64,000 bases of DNA from Pseudomonas reactans (GTDB taxonomy: Bacteria; Pseudomonadota; Gammaproteobacteria; Pseudomonadales; Pseudomonadaceae): contig NZ_JACAPG010000017.1 of the NCBI RefSeq assembly GCF_013385825.1, positions 24,146 to 88,145 on the forward strand. The letters run 5' to 3'. Within the stretch, counting starts at the first letter, position 1, and every line of letters begins with the position of its first letter. The notes below the pieces were generated by a model that made no database searches, was not told the DNA's origin, and worked only from the letters and a program-made list of their open reading frames with translations. This document shows positions 26,174-34,908 of the stretch, one piece after another. The position numbers and the translations under genes were made by a program.

Positions 26174-26944
26174 ATGGCTTGGCTCGCCGCCGACGCATCC
26201 TTCGACCCGGACAGCTACCTGGCTCCCGTCATCGGCATCGCCGCCCTCCTCGGCGACCACGACTCCGGCCTGCATCACCACCGGCGTGGTCAACTGCTGT
26301 TTACCCAACACGGCTGCACCCGCATTACCCTGGACAATCAACTGTGCCTGCTGCCACCGACCCGCGCGGCGTGGATACCTTGCGGTGTGCATCACCGTGC
26401 GGTGATGAGCAAGACGGTGGATTACCGCTCGGTGTACCTGAGCCCAGCCGTTGCGGCCCTGTTGCCGACGGCGGTGCGGGTGATCGAAGTGAGCGCCTTG
26501 CTACGCGCGGTGCTGGAGCCGATGGCCATGGCCCCGTTCGAGACCGATTGGCTCACCGGCCGATATGCCCATTTGCTGGCGTTGTGCCTGGAGGAAATCC
26601 AGGGTGCGGCCGAGCAACGCATGCTCCTGCCCTTGCCGCAGGACAAGCGCCTGGCACCATTGCTGGCCAATCTCGAACGCTTGCCACCCACGTTGCAAGA
26701 CCTGGAAAAGCAAATCGGCGCCAGCACCAAGACCATTGGCCGGATCTTCCTGCGGGAAACCGGCCTGGGCTATCAGCAATGGCGCCAGCAGTGGCGCTTG
26801 ATGCGCGTCATCGAGTTGCTCGCTACCGGGCGCAGTATCGGCTACTGCGCCTTTGAGCTGGGCTTTGCCAGCGACAGCGCATTGATCGCCTTCTTCAAGG
26901 GCATGACCGGCACCACGCCACGTGGCTATTTCAAATCAGGTTGA
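26174..26944 (+). CDS. AraC-family transcriptional regulator with N-terminal cupin
   Basis: 256 residues. The N-terminal cupin (HHRRGQLLFTQHGCTRITLD, PTRAAWIPCGVHH) resembles a sensor that binds a small ligand. The C-terminal HTH domain covers about 165-255 (TLQDLEKQIGASTKTIGRIF, MRVIELLATGRSIGYCAFELG, SDSALIAFFKGMTGTTP). It is divergent from the MFS gene with 100 bp between, and probably regulates that exporter. No strong Shine-Dalgarno is present before ATG 26174. Confidence 0.88.
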   Translation: MAWLAADASFDPDSYLAPVIGIAALLGDHDSGLHHHRRGQLLFTQHGCTRITLDNQLCLLPPTRAAWIPCGVHHRAVMSKTVDYRSVYLSPAVAALLPTAVRVIEVSALLRAVLEPMAMAPFETDWLTGRYAHLLALCLEEIQGAAEQRMLLPLPQDKRLAPLLANLERLPPTLQDLEKQIGASTKTIGRIFLRETGLGYQQWRQQWRLMRVIELLATGRSIGYCAFELGFASDSALIAFFKGMTGTTPRGYFKSG

Positions 26945-26947
26945 GCC

Positions 26948-27385
26948 TCACTTCGGCATCTTGCGAAAGCCCACGGCCAGACGGTTCCAACTGTTGATGG
27001 TGGCGATGGCCACGCTCAGGTCGATCTGCTCCTGGGCACTGAACTCGGCGGCCAGTGCGTTGAAGTCTTCGTCCGGGGCGTGGGTGCGGCTGATCAGGGT
27101 CAGGCTCTCGGCCCAAGCCAGGGCGGCGCGTTCACGCGGGGTGAAGAATGGCGTTTCGCGCCAGGCCGAGACGGTGTACAAGCGGCGCTCGGTTTCGCCG
27201 CCTTTGCGGGCGTCGGCGGTGTGCATGTCGAGGCAGAAGGCGCAGCCGTTGATTTGCGAGACGCGCAGGCGGACCAGTTCCAACAGGGGCAGTTCGATGG
27301 ACAGTTTGCCAACGGCGGCTTCCAGGGCGAGCATGGCTTTCATGGCGTCTGGGGAGGCGGTGTAGAAATCAGTACGGGTTTGCAT
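26948..27385 (-). CDS. Carboxymuconolactone decarboxylase/AhpD-family protein
   Basis: 145 residues. It carries the AhpD-type redox motif with Cys48, Cys51 and His55 (NGCAFCLDMH) in an all-helical fold, so it is likely a thiol peroxidase-like or alkylhydroperoxidase-type enzyme rather than a decarboxylase. ATG 27385 has GGAG at good spacing. The gene converges on the AraC gene with 3 bp between. Confidence 0.9.
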   Translation of the reverse strand: MQTRTDFYTASPDAMKAMLALEAAVGKLSIELPLLELVRLRVSQINGCAFCLDMHTADARKGGETERRLYTVSAWRETPFFTPRERAALAWAESLTLISRTHAPDEDFNALAAEFSAQEQIDLSVAIATINSWNRLAVGFRKMPK

Positions 27386-27514
27386 GATGTTGCTCCAGGG
27401 CAGTGGGGATTGATGGCTAGGTTAGTCATCGGGCCTTGGGGGAGGAATATCCAATTTGGGGGAAGAATGGGTGACCAATTGGTTTGGAGTGTCGACGACC
27501 ACCTGAAGCAGTAG

Positions 27515-27649
27515 CGCGTGGTATTCGTCCAAGGCAACGGCGTGGCCTGGGACCCCGCCGCAACCTTCAATGCCGAACACCACATCGCGGTGACAGGCGT
27601 CAAACCATGGATCCGACAGCACCTCAAGGCACCGACAACCACCCACTGA
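27515..27649 (+). other. Orphan open stretch, possible decayed gene end
   Basis: A plus-strand frame without stops, ending at TGA 27647-27649, reads VVFVQGNGVAWDPAATFNAE then HHIAVTGVKPWIRQHL. It looks protein-like but has no start or ribosome site. It overlaps the end of the convergent gene by 26 bp. It may be a remnant of a lost gene; the family is not recognised. Confidence 0.25.
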
Positions 27650-28169
27650 AACCGCCCGGCGCTTTTAACGGGCACCAGGCGAAATCCCAGGATGACGGCG
27701 GCAACGCCTGCGGTTCGGTACCGACAGCGCGGGCGTCTTTCCAGTCGACAACCCGTGACGACTGCCAGGCCAGGGCCACACCCTGGGCCTGACTTTCATC
27801 CGTATTGACCCACCGCGCCGCAGCCGCCGCCATGAACGCCTCGATCGGCTCGTCGTCGATCTGCGACCGATACGGCGAGCCCAGCAGCCAACGGCAGACA
27901 TTCAGGTGATAGGTCCAATCCAGCGGCGGCCGGTTGCGATAGGCCCAGGTCATGAAGCTGCGAAACAGGTTCAACCCTTCAGGCGGATCCAGCTTGAGCA
28001 GCGCCGGGCAGATATCGAACAAGGTGTGCCAATACGGCAACAATCGCGCATCCAGGTGCACAAAGCTGCGGGAGTTACTCGGGTATTCCGGCGGCATCGG
28101 TTCCGCGTGCAGGCGGCGGGACGCCTTGCTGACCAGGCGGCTGGCGCCTGCGGGCAACAGGTGGTTCAT
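27624..28169 (-). CDS. Hypothetical protein (181 aa)
   Basis: ATG 28169 has GAGAG eight bases upstream; a GTG three codons earlier is the alternative. No signal peptide; the composition is aromatic-rich (many Trp and Tyr: WHTLFDICPALL, WAYRNRPPLDWTYHLNVCRWLL). No known domain is recognised. It follows the DUF2946 gene by 62 bp on the same strand and may be cotranscribed. Codon usage looks normal. Confidence 0.7.
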   Translation of the reverse strand: MNHLLPAGASRLVSKASRRLHAEPMPPEYPSNSRSFVHLDARLLPYWHTLFDICPALLKLDPPEGLNLFRSFMTWAYRNRPPLDWTYHLNVCRWLLGSPYRSQIDDEPIEAFMAAAAARWVNTDESQAQGVALAWQSSRVVDWKDARAVGTEPQALPPSSWDFAWCPLKAPGGFSGWLSVP

Positions 28170-28231
28170 GAAACGCACTCTCAGTCATGACGAGGGAATG
28201 CCGCCCGATCACGGGAGGCCCAAGGCATACG

Positions 28232-28615
28232 TCAGAATGCGGGAGAGGCGCGGGGGTTGGCCGAGGGCCAGGAATAGCGCGGTGGCGCCTTGTTGCGCCG
28301 TTCGTGAGCCGGGCGCGGGGTTTGCCCCAGGCCCAGCAACCAGGCCAGGCCGACCAGAAACACCAGGGCAACCGTCAAGGCGTTGCAGACCGGGCAAGCA
28401 AAGTAGTTCGAGATGTTGCTGGAAGACGGGCTGCCCAACCCTTTGTCGGAAAGTGGCGCCTGCTTGCCGTCCACCGAACAAAACGCCCCGCCGATGCCAT
28501 TCAGTTCCTGGCCCATCATCTGCCCATGCCCCAAACCGCAGACGAACAGGTTCATCAGCACGCAGAAGTACAGGGCCCAGGCAATCAGGGAACGGTCGGG
28601 GTAACTCAATTTCAT
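28232..28615 (-). CDS. DUF2946 family small membrane protein
   Basis: 127 residues. An N-terminal hydrophobic segment (LIAWALYFCVLMNLFVCGLGHG) carries two Cys, then AFCSVDGKQAP and CPVCNALTVALVFLVGLAWL, a second membrane segment. Pairs of Cys and the pattern MKLSYPDRSLIAW match a family common near Pseudomonas copper-handling genes. It is divergent from the SCO/PCu(A)C genes with 164 bp between. A metal-related role is inferred from context only. Confidence 0.82.
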   Translation of the reverse strand: MKLSYPDRSLIAWALYFCVLMNLFVCGLGHGQMMGQELNGIGGAFCSVDGKQAPLSDKGLGSPSSSNISNYFACPVCNALTVALVFLVGLAWLLGLGQTPRPAHERRNKAPPRYSWPSANPRASPAF

Positions 28616-28779
28616 GGCGGCGACTCTACCACCAGAGCCGCCAAATGATGAAATGTCGCAGGCCCCTGTGGCAGAACGTCGCAGATTACGTGCACTTCCC
28701 AGGGTTGGTAGACTGGGCGCCCTCAAAGCCTGACGTATTGATCCAGAGCAATGCAGGCGTTTCACAGGATGCACAGTTG

Positions 28780-29388
28780 ATGAGTACCTTATTCACCCGC
28801 CGCAAAGTGCTGACCGGAATGGGCCTGCTGGGCCTGGGCAGCCTGCTGGGCGGCTGTGACTACAGCCCCAAGCTGAACTTCAAGTACGGCAAGGACCTGA
28901 GCGACAAGATCATGGGCCGTACCTTCAAGCTCAAGAACACCGACGGCGAAACCGTCACCTTGAGCTCGTTCCGTGGACTGATGCCGGTGGTGTTCTTCGG
29001 CTTCACCCAATGCCCGGCCGTGTGCCCGACCACCCTGGCGCGCGCCGCGCAGGCCAAGAAGTTGATGGGCCGCGACGGCGAAATCATGCAGGTGGTGTTT
29101 ATCACCCTGGACCCGGAACGCGACACGCCGGAGATTCTCGACAAGTACGTCAAGGCCTTCGATCCGAGCTTCGAAGCGCTGTACGGCACCCCGGAAGAAA
29201 TTGCCGTGGCCGCCAAGGAATTCGGGATCTTTTATGAAAAGATCCCGGCTGGCGACACCTACACCCTGTCCCACACCGCCACCAGTTTCGTGTTCGACAC
29301 CCGTGGCAACCTGCGCCTGGGCCTGCAGGCATCCCTTACCGCTAAAGAGTGCGCAGAAGACCTGCTCACCGTCATGGAGGTCTGCTAA
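28780..29388 (+). CDS. SCO family copper chaperone (SCO1/SenC/PrrC)
   Basis: 202 residues with Cys26 in the lipobox-like LLGGC, so likely a membrane-anchored periplasmic protein of thioredoxin fold. The copper/redox ligands Cys78 and Cys82 (CPAVC) and His165 (LSHTATSF) are present. SCO proteins deliver Cu to the CuA centre of cytochrome oxidase. ATG 28780 is preferred; the frame stays open far upstream but carries no family sequence there. Overlaps the PCu(A)C start by 1 bp, so the two are coupled. Confidence 0.95.
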   Translation: MSTLFTRRKVLTGMGLLGLGSLLGGCDYSPKLNFKYGKDLSDKIMGRTFKLKNTDGETVTLSSFRGLMPVVFFGFTQCPAVCPTTLARAAQAKKLMGRDGEIMQVVFITLDPERDTPEILDKYVKAFDPSFEALYGTPEEIAVAAKEFGIFYEKIPAGDTYTLSHTATSFVFDTRGNLRLGLQASLTAKECAEDLLTVMEVC

Positions 29389-29855
29389 TGACTGCCGTTC
29401 AACACCTCAAACGCACCCTCATCGGCCTGACCCTGCTGGGCCTTGCCGCCCACGCCAGCGCCCAGGTGCAAGTGACCGACGCCTGGGTACGCGCCACCGT
29501 GCCGGGCCAGCCGTCCAGCGGCGCGTTCATGACCGTCACCGCCGACAGCGACAGCAAGTTGCTGAGCGTGGCCTCGCCGGTGGCCAAGGACGTGCAGATC
29601 CATGAAATGAGCATGAAGGACGACGTCATGCGCATGGGCCCGGTGGACTCCGTGGCCCTGCCCGCCGGCAAGGCCGTGAGCCTCGACCCCAACGGCTACC
29701 ACGTGATGCTGATGGGCCTGACCGGCCAGATCAAGGAAGGTGACCAAGTGCCGCTGACCCTGACTGTGCAAAACGCCAAGGGCGAGAAGCAGTCGATTGA
29801 AGTGAAGGCGCCGGCCCGTGGCGTGGATGGGATGGACCACAGCAAGATGCATTGA
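29388..29855 (+). CDS. Periplasmic copper chaperone PCu(A)C
   Basis: 155 residues, signal peptide ending AHASA. The signature HX10MX21HXM is exact: His72, Met83, His105, Met107. These ligands bind Cu(I) in the periplasm and pass it to CuA oxidase, often together with SCO. A His/Met-rich tail (GMDHSKMH) follows. Start overlaps the SCO stop by 1 bp. It ends 1 bp before the convergent LysR gene. Confidence 0.96.
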   Translation: MTAVQHLKRTLIGLTLLGLAAHASAQVQVTDAWVRATVPGQPSSGAFMTVTADSDSKLLSVASPVAKDVQIHEMSMKDDVMRMGPVDSVALPAGKAVSLDPNGYHVMLMGLTGQIKEGDQVPLTLTVQNAKGEKQSIEVKAPARGVDGMDHSKMH

Positions 29856-29856
29856 T

Positions 29857-30780
29857 TCACAGCAAGCGGCTGGGTGTATCGCAACGGATCAGGCCGCCTG
29901 ACCTTGGCTGCGTCATCAGGTGAAAACTCTCGCTGAGCAACTCGACCGTCGCGCGAATGCTCTCGGTCTGACGCGGTACCGCGAATAATCCGTAATTGAC
30001 GCTCAACACTGGACTGCCGCTGGGGCCCAATGCGATTACGCGCATGGTGTCGGGGCGAATATTTTCAGCCGGCAGCAACGCGACACCCAGGCCGCTTTCC
30101 ACGGCCGCCATGATTACGCCGATATTCGGGCTGGTGACGGTCACACGGAAATCGCGGCCGGCGGTCAACAACGCGTCGAACATCAGGCGCCGCCACGCGC
30201 AAGGTTCGGCATACACGATCACATCCAACGCCAACGCCGGGTCGATTTGATCATCGATCCCGCACACCCAATACAACGGCATATTCCAGGTATGCACGGG
30301 GTCGGCGGCAAATACCGAGCTCACGCCAATGGCCACGTCGAGCAAACCATCGTGCCAGCGCTCAGCGAGCGCATCGCCGTGGTCCACGGTGATGTCCATG
30401 TGTACATGGGGGCTGGCACGGCGTAAACGGCCCAGGGCGGCGGGCAACGCCGAGACGGCGACATCTTCCGACAGGCCGACGCGCACCGTGCCCATTACCG
30501 TACGCTCCTTCAAGCGTGTCGCCACTGTTTCGCCCAACGCCAGGATGCGTGTGGCATAGCTGAGCAACAGTTCCCCCTCAGTGGTCGGCACCACGCCACG
30601 CCCGGTGCGCCGCAACAGGCGTTGCCCGAGCACCTCTTCCAAGCGGCGAATCTGCGCGCTCAGCGCCGATTGCGCCCTGCCCGCCTGTTGCGCGGCGCCA
30701 CTGAGGCTGCCGTGATGACACACCGCGACAAAGGTGCGCAGCAAATAGGGTTCAAATGCGTCGGATATCATGTTTGGCAT
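29857..30780 (-). CDS. LysR-family transcriptional regulator
   Basis: 307 residues. HTH at 12-70 (LLRTFVAVCHHGSLSGAAQQ, AQSALSAQIRRLEEVLG) and effector domain from about 95. Two ATGs (30780 and 30771) are possible; both give the same domain. Divergent from an NADP-dependent oxidoreductase 87 bp away, which is its most likely target. Confidence 0.92.
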   Translation of the reverse strand: MPNMISDAFEPYLLRTFVAVCHHGSLSGAAQQAGRAQSALSAQIRRLEEVLGQRLLRRTGRGVVPTTEGELLLSYATRILALGETVATRLKERTVMGTVRVGLSEDVAVSALPAALGRLRRASPHVHMDITVDHGDALAERWHDGLLDVAIGVSSVFAADPVHTWNMPLYWVCGIDDQIDPALALDVIVYAEPCAWRRLMFDALLTAGRDFRVTVTSPNIGVIMAAVESGLGVALLPAENIRPDTMRVIALGPSGSPVLSVNYGLFAVPRQTESIRATVELLSESFHLMTQPRSGGLIRCDTPSRLL

Positions 30781-30867
30781 AACTCTGAATCAACTGCTAT
30801 CAGCCTACCTTGATACCCACCGTATGACTACGCTGCTCATCCTGTTCAATCAGTGAGTAGAAACATC

Positions 30868-31899
30868 ATGGATACCCCCCAAAACCCGCGCATCGTATTG
30901 GCCGCTCGTCCCGAAGGTCGCCCGAAAACCACCGATTTCCGCCTTGAATACGCACCGATCCCCGAGCCGAACGATGGGCAGGTGCTGCTGGAAAACCTTT
31001 ACCTGTCTCTCGACCCTTACATGCGCTGGCGCATGAGTGCCGCCAAATCGTATGCCGAGCCGGTGGGCATCGGTGAAGTGATGGTGGGCGGCACCGTGGC
31101 GCGTATCAAGCACTCACGTCACGCCGATTGGCACGCAGGCGATCTCGTATTGGCCTACGCCGGCTGGCAGCGCTTCGCGTTGTCTGACGGGCAAGACCTG
31201 CGCCGCCTGGATCCAGGCATCGCACCGCTGACCACCGCCCTCGGCGTGCTGGGCATGCCGGGTTTCACGGCCTACGCCGGCCTGCTCAATATCGGCAAGC
31301 CCAAACCCGGCGAAACCGTAGTCGTCGCAGCCGCCAGCGGTGCAGTCGGCTCAGTGGTCGGCCAGATTGCCCGCCTGCACGGTGCTCGTGCCGTGGGTAT
31401 TGCCGGTGGAGCGGACAAGTGCGCATTCGTGAAAGACGACTTGGGCTTTGATGCGGTCATTGACCACCGCGCCCCCGACTTTGCCGAGCAGTTGGCCAGG
31501 GCGTGCCCCCAGGGTATCGACGTGTACTTTGAGAACGTCGCCGGGCCTGTGTGGGATGCCGTGCGACCGCTGCTCAATGATTTTGCGCGTATACCCGTGT
31601 GCGGGCTGATCGCTCATTACAACGATGGCGCCCTTCAGGAAGCAACGATGGACCGATTGCCTGCAACGATGCATGACATTCTCGCCAAGAGCCTGACCGT
31701 GCGTGGGTTTATCCAGACCGAGTTTGTCGATCAGCAGCAGGACACATTCCTGCACGAGGCCGCGCAGTGGATCGCCGAAGGCAAACTCAAATGGCGCGAG
31801 GACATTGTCGACGGCCTGGCGCGGGCACCCGAAGCGTTTATCGGGCTGCTGGAAGGTCGCAATTTCGGCAAGTTGATCGTGCGCCTCAATCCACAATAA
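30868..31899 (+). CDS. NADP-dependent oxidoreductase (zinc-independent MDR/CurA-like family)
   Basis: 343 residues from ATG 30868; a GTG five codons upstream is less likely. N-terminal ADH_N_2-type region (LYLSLDPYMRWRM) and a Rossmann cofactor site near 155-175 (AASGAVGSVVGQIARLHG). The fold lacks the zinc Cys/His ligands, as in leukotriene B4 12-hydroxydehydrogenase and CurA. It would reduce alkenals/enones or curcumin-like double bonds. Divergent from the LysR regulator. Substrate unknown. Confidence 0.92.
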   Translation: MDTPQNPRIVLAARPEGRPKTTDFRLEYAPIPEPNDGQVLLENLYLSLDPYMRWRMSAAKSYAEPVGIGEVMVGGTVARIKHSRHADWHAGDLVLAYAGWQRFALSDGQDLRRLDPGIAPLTTALGVLGMPGFTAYAGLLNIGKPKPGETVVVAAASGAVGSVVGQIARLHGARAVGIAGGADKCAFVKDDLGFDAVIDHRAPDFAEQLARACPQGIDVYFENVAGPVWDAVRPLLNDFARIPVCGLIAHYNDGALQEATMDRLPATMHDILAKSLTVRGFIQTEFVDQQQDTFLHEAAQWIAEGKLKWREDIVDGLARAPEAFIGLLEGRNFGKLIVRLNPQ

Positions 31900-31978
31900 A
31901 CGGAGTCGCTTGAGGCTATCCACCCGGAACGAGGGACCGTCGACACCGATATGCAGGTATTCTGCAGACACAGCTCTC

Positions 31979-32476
31979 ATGGATACGCTTATGCAGATCG
32001 ACCCGGCCTACATTCTTCTCGAAACCGAACACTGGCGGCTTAACCATCACGTGGATTCAGCACTGCCGGGTTACCTGATGCTGGGCGCCAGGGCACCGAT
32101 CCACTCCCTGGCCGCTATGCCGGACGCGGCGTTAGCGGAACTGGGTGGATTGCTGGCGAAGACCCAGCGAGTGATAGAGACGCAACTCAAGCCGAAATGG
32201 CTGTATATCAGCCGCTATGGACACATGCCGGGATTCCCGCTGCATTTTCATTTCATCCCGGTGTACGACTGGGTGGAGGAAGCATTCTGGCGGGATGATC
32301 GGTATCGGTTGCTGCAGGATTTTGGCTCGCAGCCCCCGGCGCAAGCGTTGACCGATGGCGTTGAGTTAACGCTGTTTGTGTGGCGTGAGTTTGGCGAGAG
32401 CCTCACACCACCGATAATCCACGGAGCCTCGGTGGCGCAGGTCATCGAACGCCTACAGGCACGTTTTGATGATTGA
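31979..32476 (+). CDS. HIT-family (histidine triad-like) protein
   Basis: 165 residues (ATG 31979; a second ATG lies four codons on). The core PLHFHFIP aligns to the HIT motif HφHφHφφ, but the first His is Pro, leaving the middle, presumed catalytic, His and the third His. Expected to hydrolyse or transfer nucleotidyl groups. No operon partner is obvious; a REPIN follows 12 bp downstream. Confidence 0.85.
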   Translation: MDTLMQIDPAYILLETEHWRLNHHVDSALPGYLMLGARAPIHSLAAMPDAALAELGGLLAKTQRVIETQLKPKWLYISRYGHMPGFPLHFHFIPVYDWVEEAFWRDDRYRLLQDFGSQPPAQALTDGVELTLFVWREFGESLTPPIIHGASVAQVIERLQARFDD

Positions 32477-32487
32477 AACAGTTCCAC

Positions 32488-32588
32488 TGTAGGAGCTGGC
32501 TTGCCAGCGAAAATCGTCAACGATGACGCGGGTGTTCTGGATGAATGCAGCGTCCTTGATTTTTTCGCCGGCAAGCCGGCTCCTACAG
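32488..32588. repeat. REPIN (inverted REP pair)
   Basis: Left REP GGAGCTGGCTTGCCAGCGA and right inverted REP TCGCCGGCAAGCCGGCTCC with about 58 bp between. Left and right cores differ (CTGGCTTGCCAG against CCGGCAAGCCGG). Confidence 0.88.
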
Positions 32589-32671
32589 GGGCTGGGTGTC
32601 AGGTCGTAAGGTGTTTAGTCATCGGGATACAGGCCAACTGCAAGCCTGATGGCGAGTGATAGACCGCCTGT

Positions 32672-32794
32672 TCATCTCCCGCGTACCATCTGCTCCTGAG
32701 TGTACGCGCCGATGAATTGGCTTCGAATGGCCTGCAAGCGGATGTCGAACGCTACCTGGGCATCCTCTGGAGTGGCCCGTTTTATCTCCAGCAT
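32672..32794 (-). pseudogene. Truncated GNAT N-acetyltransferase N-terminus
   Basis: ATG 32794, preceded by AAGGAG at good spacing, opens MLEIKRATPEDAQVAFDIRL, continuing RSQFIGAYTQEQM before a stop. This is the start of a GNAT acetyltransferase, but only 40 codons remain instead of roughly 150. A further fragment, LSLAIRLAVGLYPDD, continues in another frame just downstream, compatible with the tail of a deletion. Likely a decayed gene whose promoter and ribosome site survive. Confidence 0.7.
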
Positions 32795-32824
32795 TTCACG
32801 CTCCTTCCATGAAATCATCGTGCC

Positions 32825-32844
32825 ATTAGCACACTTGTGCTAAT
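32825..32844. promoter_or_regulatory. Perfect 9-bp-arm palindrome upstream of the GNAT remnant and lipoprotein gene
   Basis: ATTAGCACA and TGTGCTAAT separated by CT, in the intergenic region between the minus-strand GNAT remnant (32794) and the plus-strand lipoprotein gene (32970). An operator for either is possible. It is not a CIRCE element, because the spacer is 2 bp and the arms lack the CTC/GAG part. Confidence 0.45.
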
Positions 32845-32969
32845 CGACCCTACTCCCCTGCGGCGCTATATTCCCCGGCACTTCCAACGCTCCTTCGGCA
32901 CCGTGCATCTCTTGCGCGTGGGCGTGTTGTGCGCTGGAAAAACCATAACAACCCCAAGGAAGAAGCACC

Positions 32970-33305
32970 ATGAAACTGCAATCCTCTGTTACCCGCCTTA
33001 CCCTGTTGGGTGCCCTGTTCATCGGCGTCGCCGGCTGCAGCAACATCAAGCCCACCGAAGACCACCTCAAGACGCTGTCGGAAACCAACCTGGGCGAACC
33101 GGTCAAGCGTATCTCCAACGTACGCAGCGACTCGATGACCACCTACTACGTCGCCAGCGCGGCATCCGGCGAGTACAACTGCTCAGTGCCCAGCGGTGCC
33201 AGCGGCGGTGCGTTCGCGGTGGCGAGCTTTGGGCTGATGAAGCCTGCCGCCTACTGCCAGCCCAAAGGTGCACGGGGCAACCCACTGCAGGGCTTCACCC
33301 AGTAA
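32970..33305 (+). CDS. Hypothetical lipoprotein
   Basis: 111 residues. An N-terminal signal (LTLLGALFIGVAGC) has a lipobox ending at Cys23, followed by SNIKPTEDHLKT. Two further cysteines (YNCSVPSG and AYCQPKG) may form a disulfide. No domain is recognised. Preceded by AAGGAAGAAGCACC before ATG 32970. It ends 11 bp inside the end of the convergent hybrid kinase gene. Confidence 0.85.
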   Translation: MKLQSSVTRLTLLGALFIGVAGCSNIKPTEDHLKTLSETNLGEPVKRISNVRSDSMTTYYVASAASGEYNCSVPSGASGGAFAVASFGLMKPAAYCQPKGARGNPLQGFTQ

Positions 33306-34908
33306 CCGCCTCCTGGCTCAGGTCCCGCAGAACACCGCGCAGTTCAGCGGGGCGCACCGGCTTGGAGAGAATGGCGATCTGACGGTCGTGCAACGCGGCC
33401 TGGATTTTCTCCACATCGTGCCCAGTGAGGATCAGCGCCGGGACCGCCCAGCCACGTTGCTCGCGCAGAGCGTCGATGCATTCGATGCCAGTGGCGTGGT
33501 TACCCAGATCGTAGTCGGCGACGATAATGTCGCAGTCGCTGACCAGGTCACGCCCCGAAGACTCCGCCTGCACGTCGCACCCCCAGCGCTCCAGCAGCGC
33601 CTGGGTGGCGAGCAGCACGTTGTGGTCATCTTCGACCAGGCACACCTTCAAACCGGTGAGCAACCCGGCCTGGCGCGTTTCATCACGCGGTGCCGTTGCT
33701 CGCGGCGCGGTGGCCAGGGTGAGGCCATACAGGCTCACGGAAGTACCCTGACCCACCCGTGAACGCAGGCTCACTTGAACCCCCATCAACTGCCCCAGGC
33801 GCTTGACGATGGACAGCCCGAGGCCCACGCCTTCGACGTCTTTGTCACGCAGGTGGCGTACCCGATAAAACTCCTCGAAGACCTTTGACAGATGCTCCTC
33901 GGCAATCCCTCGCCCTCGGTCATGAATCTCTACCGCCAAGCCGCCGTCGCGAATACGCACGCCGATCAGCACCGGACGATGCGCGCCATATTTGAAGCAA
34001 TTGGACAGCACGTTCTGCACCATGGTCGCCAACAGCGCCGGGTCGACCAGCACCCAGTGCGCGCACGGCCGCAAGCGCAATTCCACGCCGGCCCAGCGCG
34101 CGGCCTCGGCGTTCTGGCGCACCAGATCGGCGAGGAACTCTCCCAGGTGCACCGCTTGGTACTTGGGCAGCAGGCGACCGTTGTCGAGGGTATAGAGGTC
34201 CAGAATCGAGCGGAACAGTTGCGATACGTTGAGCAGCGAACGGTCGATATTGTCCACCAGCCTCCGCTCTTCATCGCCCAACCGGGCTTCGCGCAGGCAC
34301 GCAGTGAACAAACCGATGGAGTGAATGGGCTGGCGCAGGTCGTGGCTGGCCTGAGCGAGGAAACGCGACTTTTCCAGGTTGGCGGCGATGGCTTGCTCGG
34401 ACGCCTTGCGTGTGCGTTCCAGCAGGATATGCGCGTACACCGGGATCACCGTGCTGGTGATCATCAGCATCAGCACCATGAACGGCTGCGCCTGCCAGAC
34501 CGGCGTGAGGCGGTACACGATCAGCAACGCCAGCAGTGCCAACGCAGTGGCAATCGCCAGGTAACGCGAGCCGTAGCGCATGCCATTGCCGAGGTTGACC
34601 CACACCATCACCGCATACAGCGGCAAGGCCGCCTCGCCGCCGACCACCATGCCGAACGAGGTGCCGGTGTAGTCATGAATCATGCCGAAGATCCGCCGCG
34701 CCGGATAATGCCCGGGCCATCGGGCGATCACCTGACGCAATACGATGGAAGCCAGCAGGAACAGGAAGATATACAGGATCACCGGCAGGTAGGTGTCCAC
34801 CGACTGTCCGGGCAGGAAGCCCAAGGCGCCGATGTAGACGATTGCGATGCTGGCCACCACGATGCGCAGGTTGGCCTGGTCGAGTTCGGAGTTGGTCTCA
34901 AGACTCAT
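33295..34908 (-). CDS. Hybrid sensor histidine kinase/response regulator
   Basis: 537 residues from ATG 34908 (GGACG upstream). An N-terminal membrane sensor with about six segments at residues 15-180 (VASIAIVYIGALGF, LPVILYIFLFLLASIVL, PFMVLMLMITSTVIPVY) has no large periplasmic loop. The HisKA motif SHDLRQPIHSIG gives the phosphoacceptor His, with NVLSNCFKYG, HDRGRGIAEEH and GVGLGLSIV for the HATPase. A C-terminal receiver (VCLVEDDHN, ADYDLGN, LSKPVRP) ends it. The LuxR regulator lies divergently 116 bp away and is probably its partner. It overlaps the lipoprotein gene 3' end by 11 bp. Confidence 0.92.
   Translation of the reverse strand: MSLETNSELDQANLRIVVASIAIVYIGALGFLPGQSVDTYLPVILYIFLFLLASIVLRQVIARWPGHYPARRIFGMIHDYTGTSFGMVVGGEAALPLYAVMVWVNLGNGMRYGSRYLAIATALALLALLIVYRLTPVWQAQPFMVLMLMITSTVIPVYAHILLERTRKASEQAIAANLEKSRFLAQASHDLRQPIHSIGLFTACLREARLGDEERRLVDNIDRSLLNVSQLFRSILDLYTLDNGRLLPKYQAVHLGEFLADLVRQNAEAARWAGVELRLRPCAHWVLVDPALLATMVQNVLSNCFKYGAHRPVLIGVRIRDGGLAVEIHDRGRGIAEEHLSKVFEEFYRVRHLRDKDVEGVGLGLSIVKRLGQLMGVQVSLRSRVGQGTSVSLYGLTLATAPRATAPRDETRQAGLLTGLKVCLVEDDHNVLLATQALLERWGCDVQAESSGRDLVSDCDIIVADYDLGNHATGIECIDALREQRGWAVPALILTGHDVEKIQAALHDRQIAILSKPVRPAELRGVLRDLSQEAVTG

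Noticed and set aside
32825..32844. Possible CIRCE heat-shock element
   Set aside because: The arms resemble TTAGCAC but the spacing is 2 bp rather than 9, and no heat-shock gene follows.
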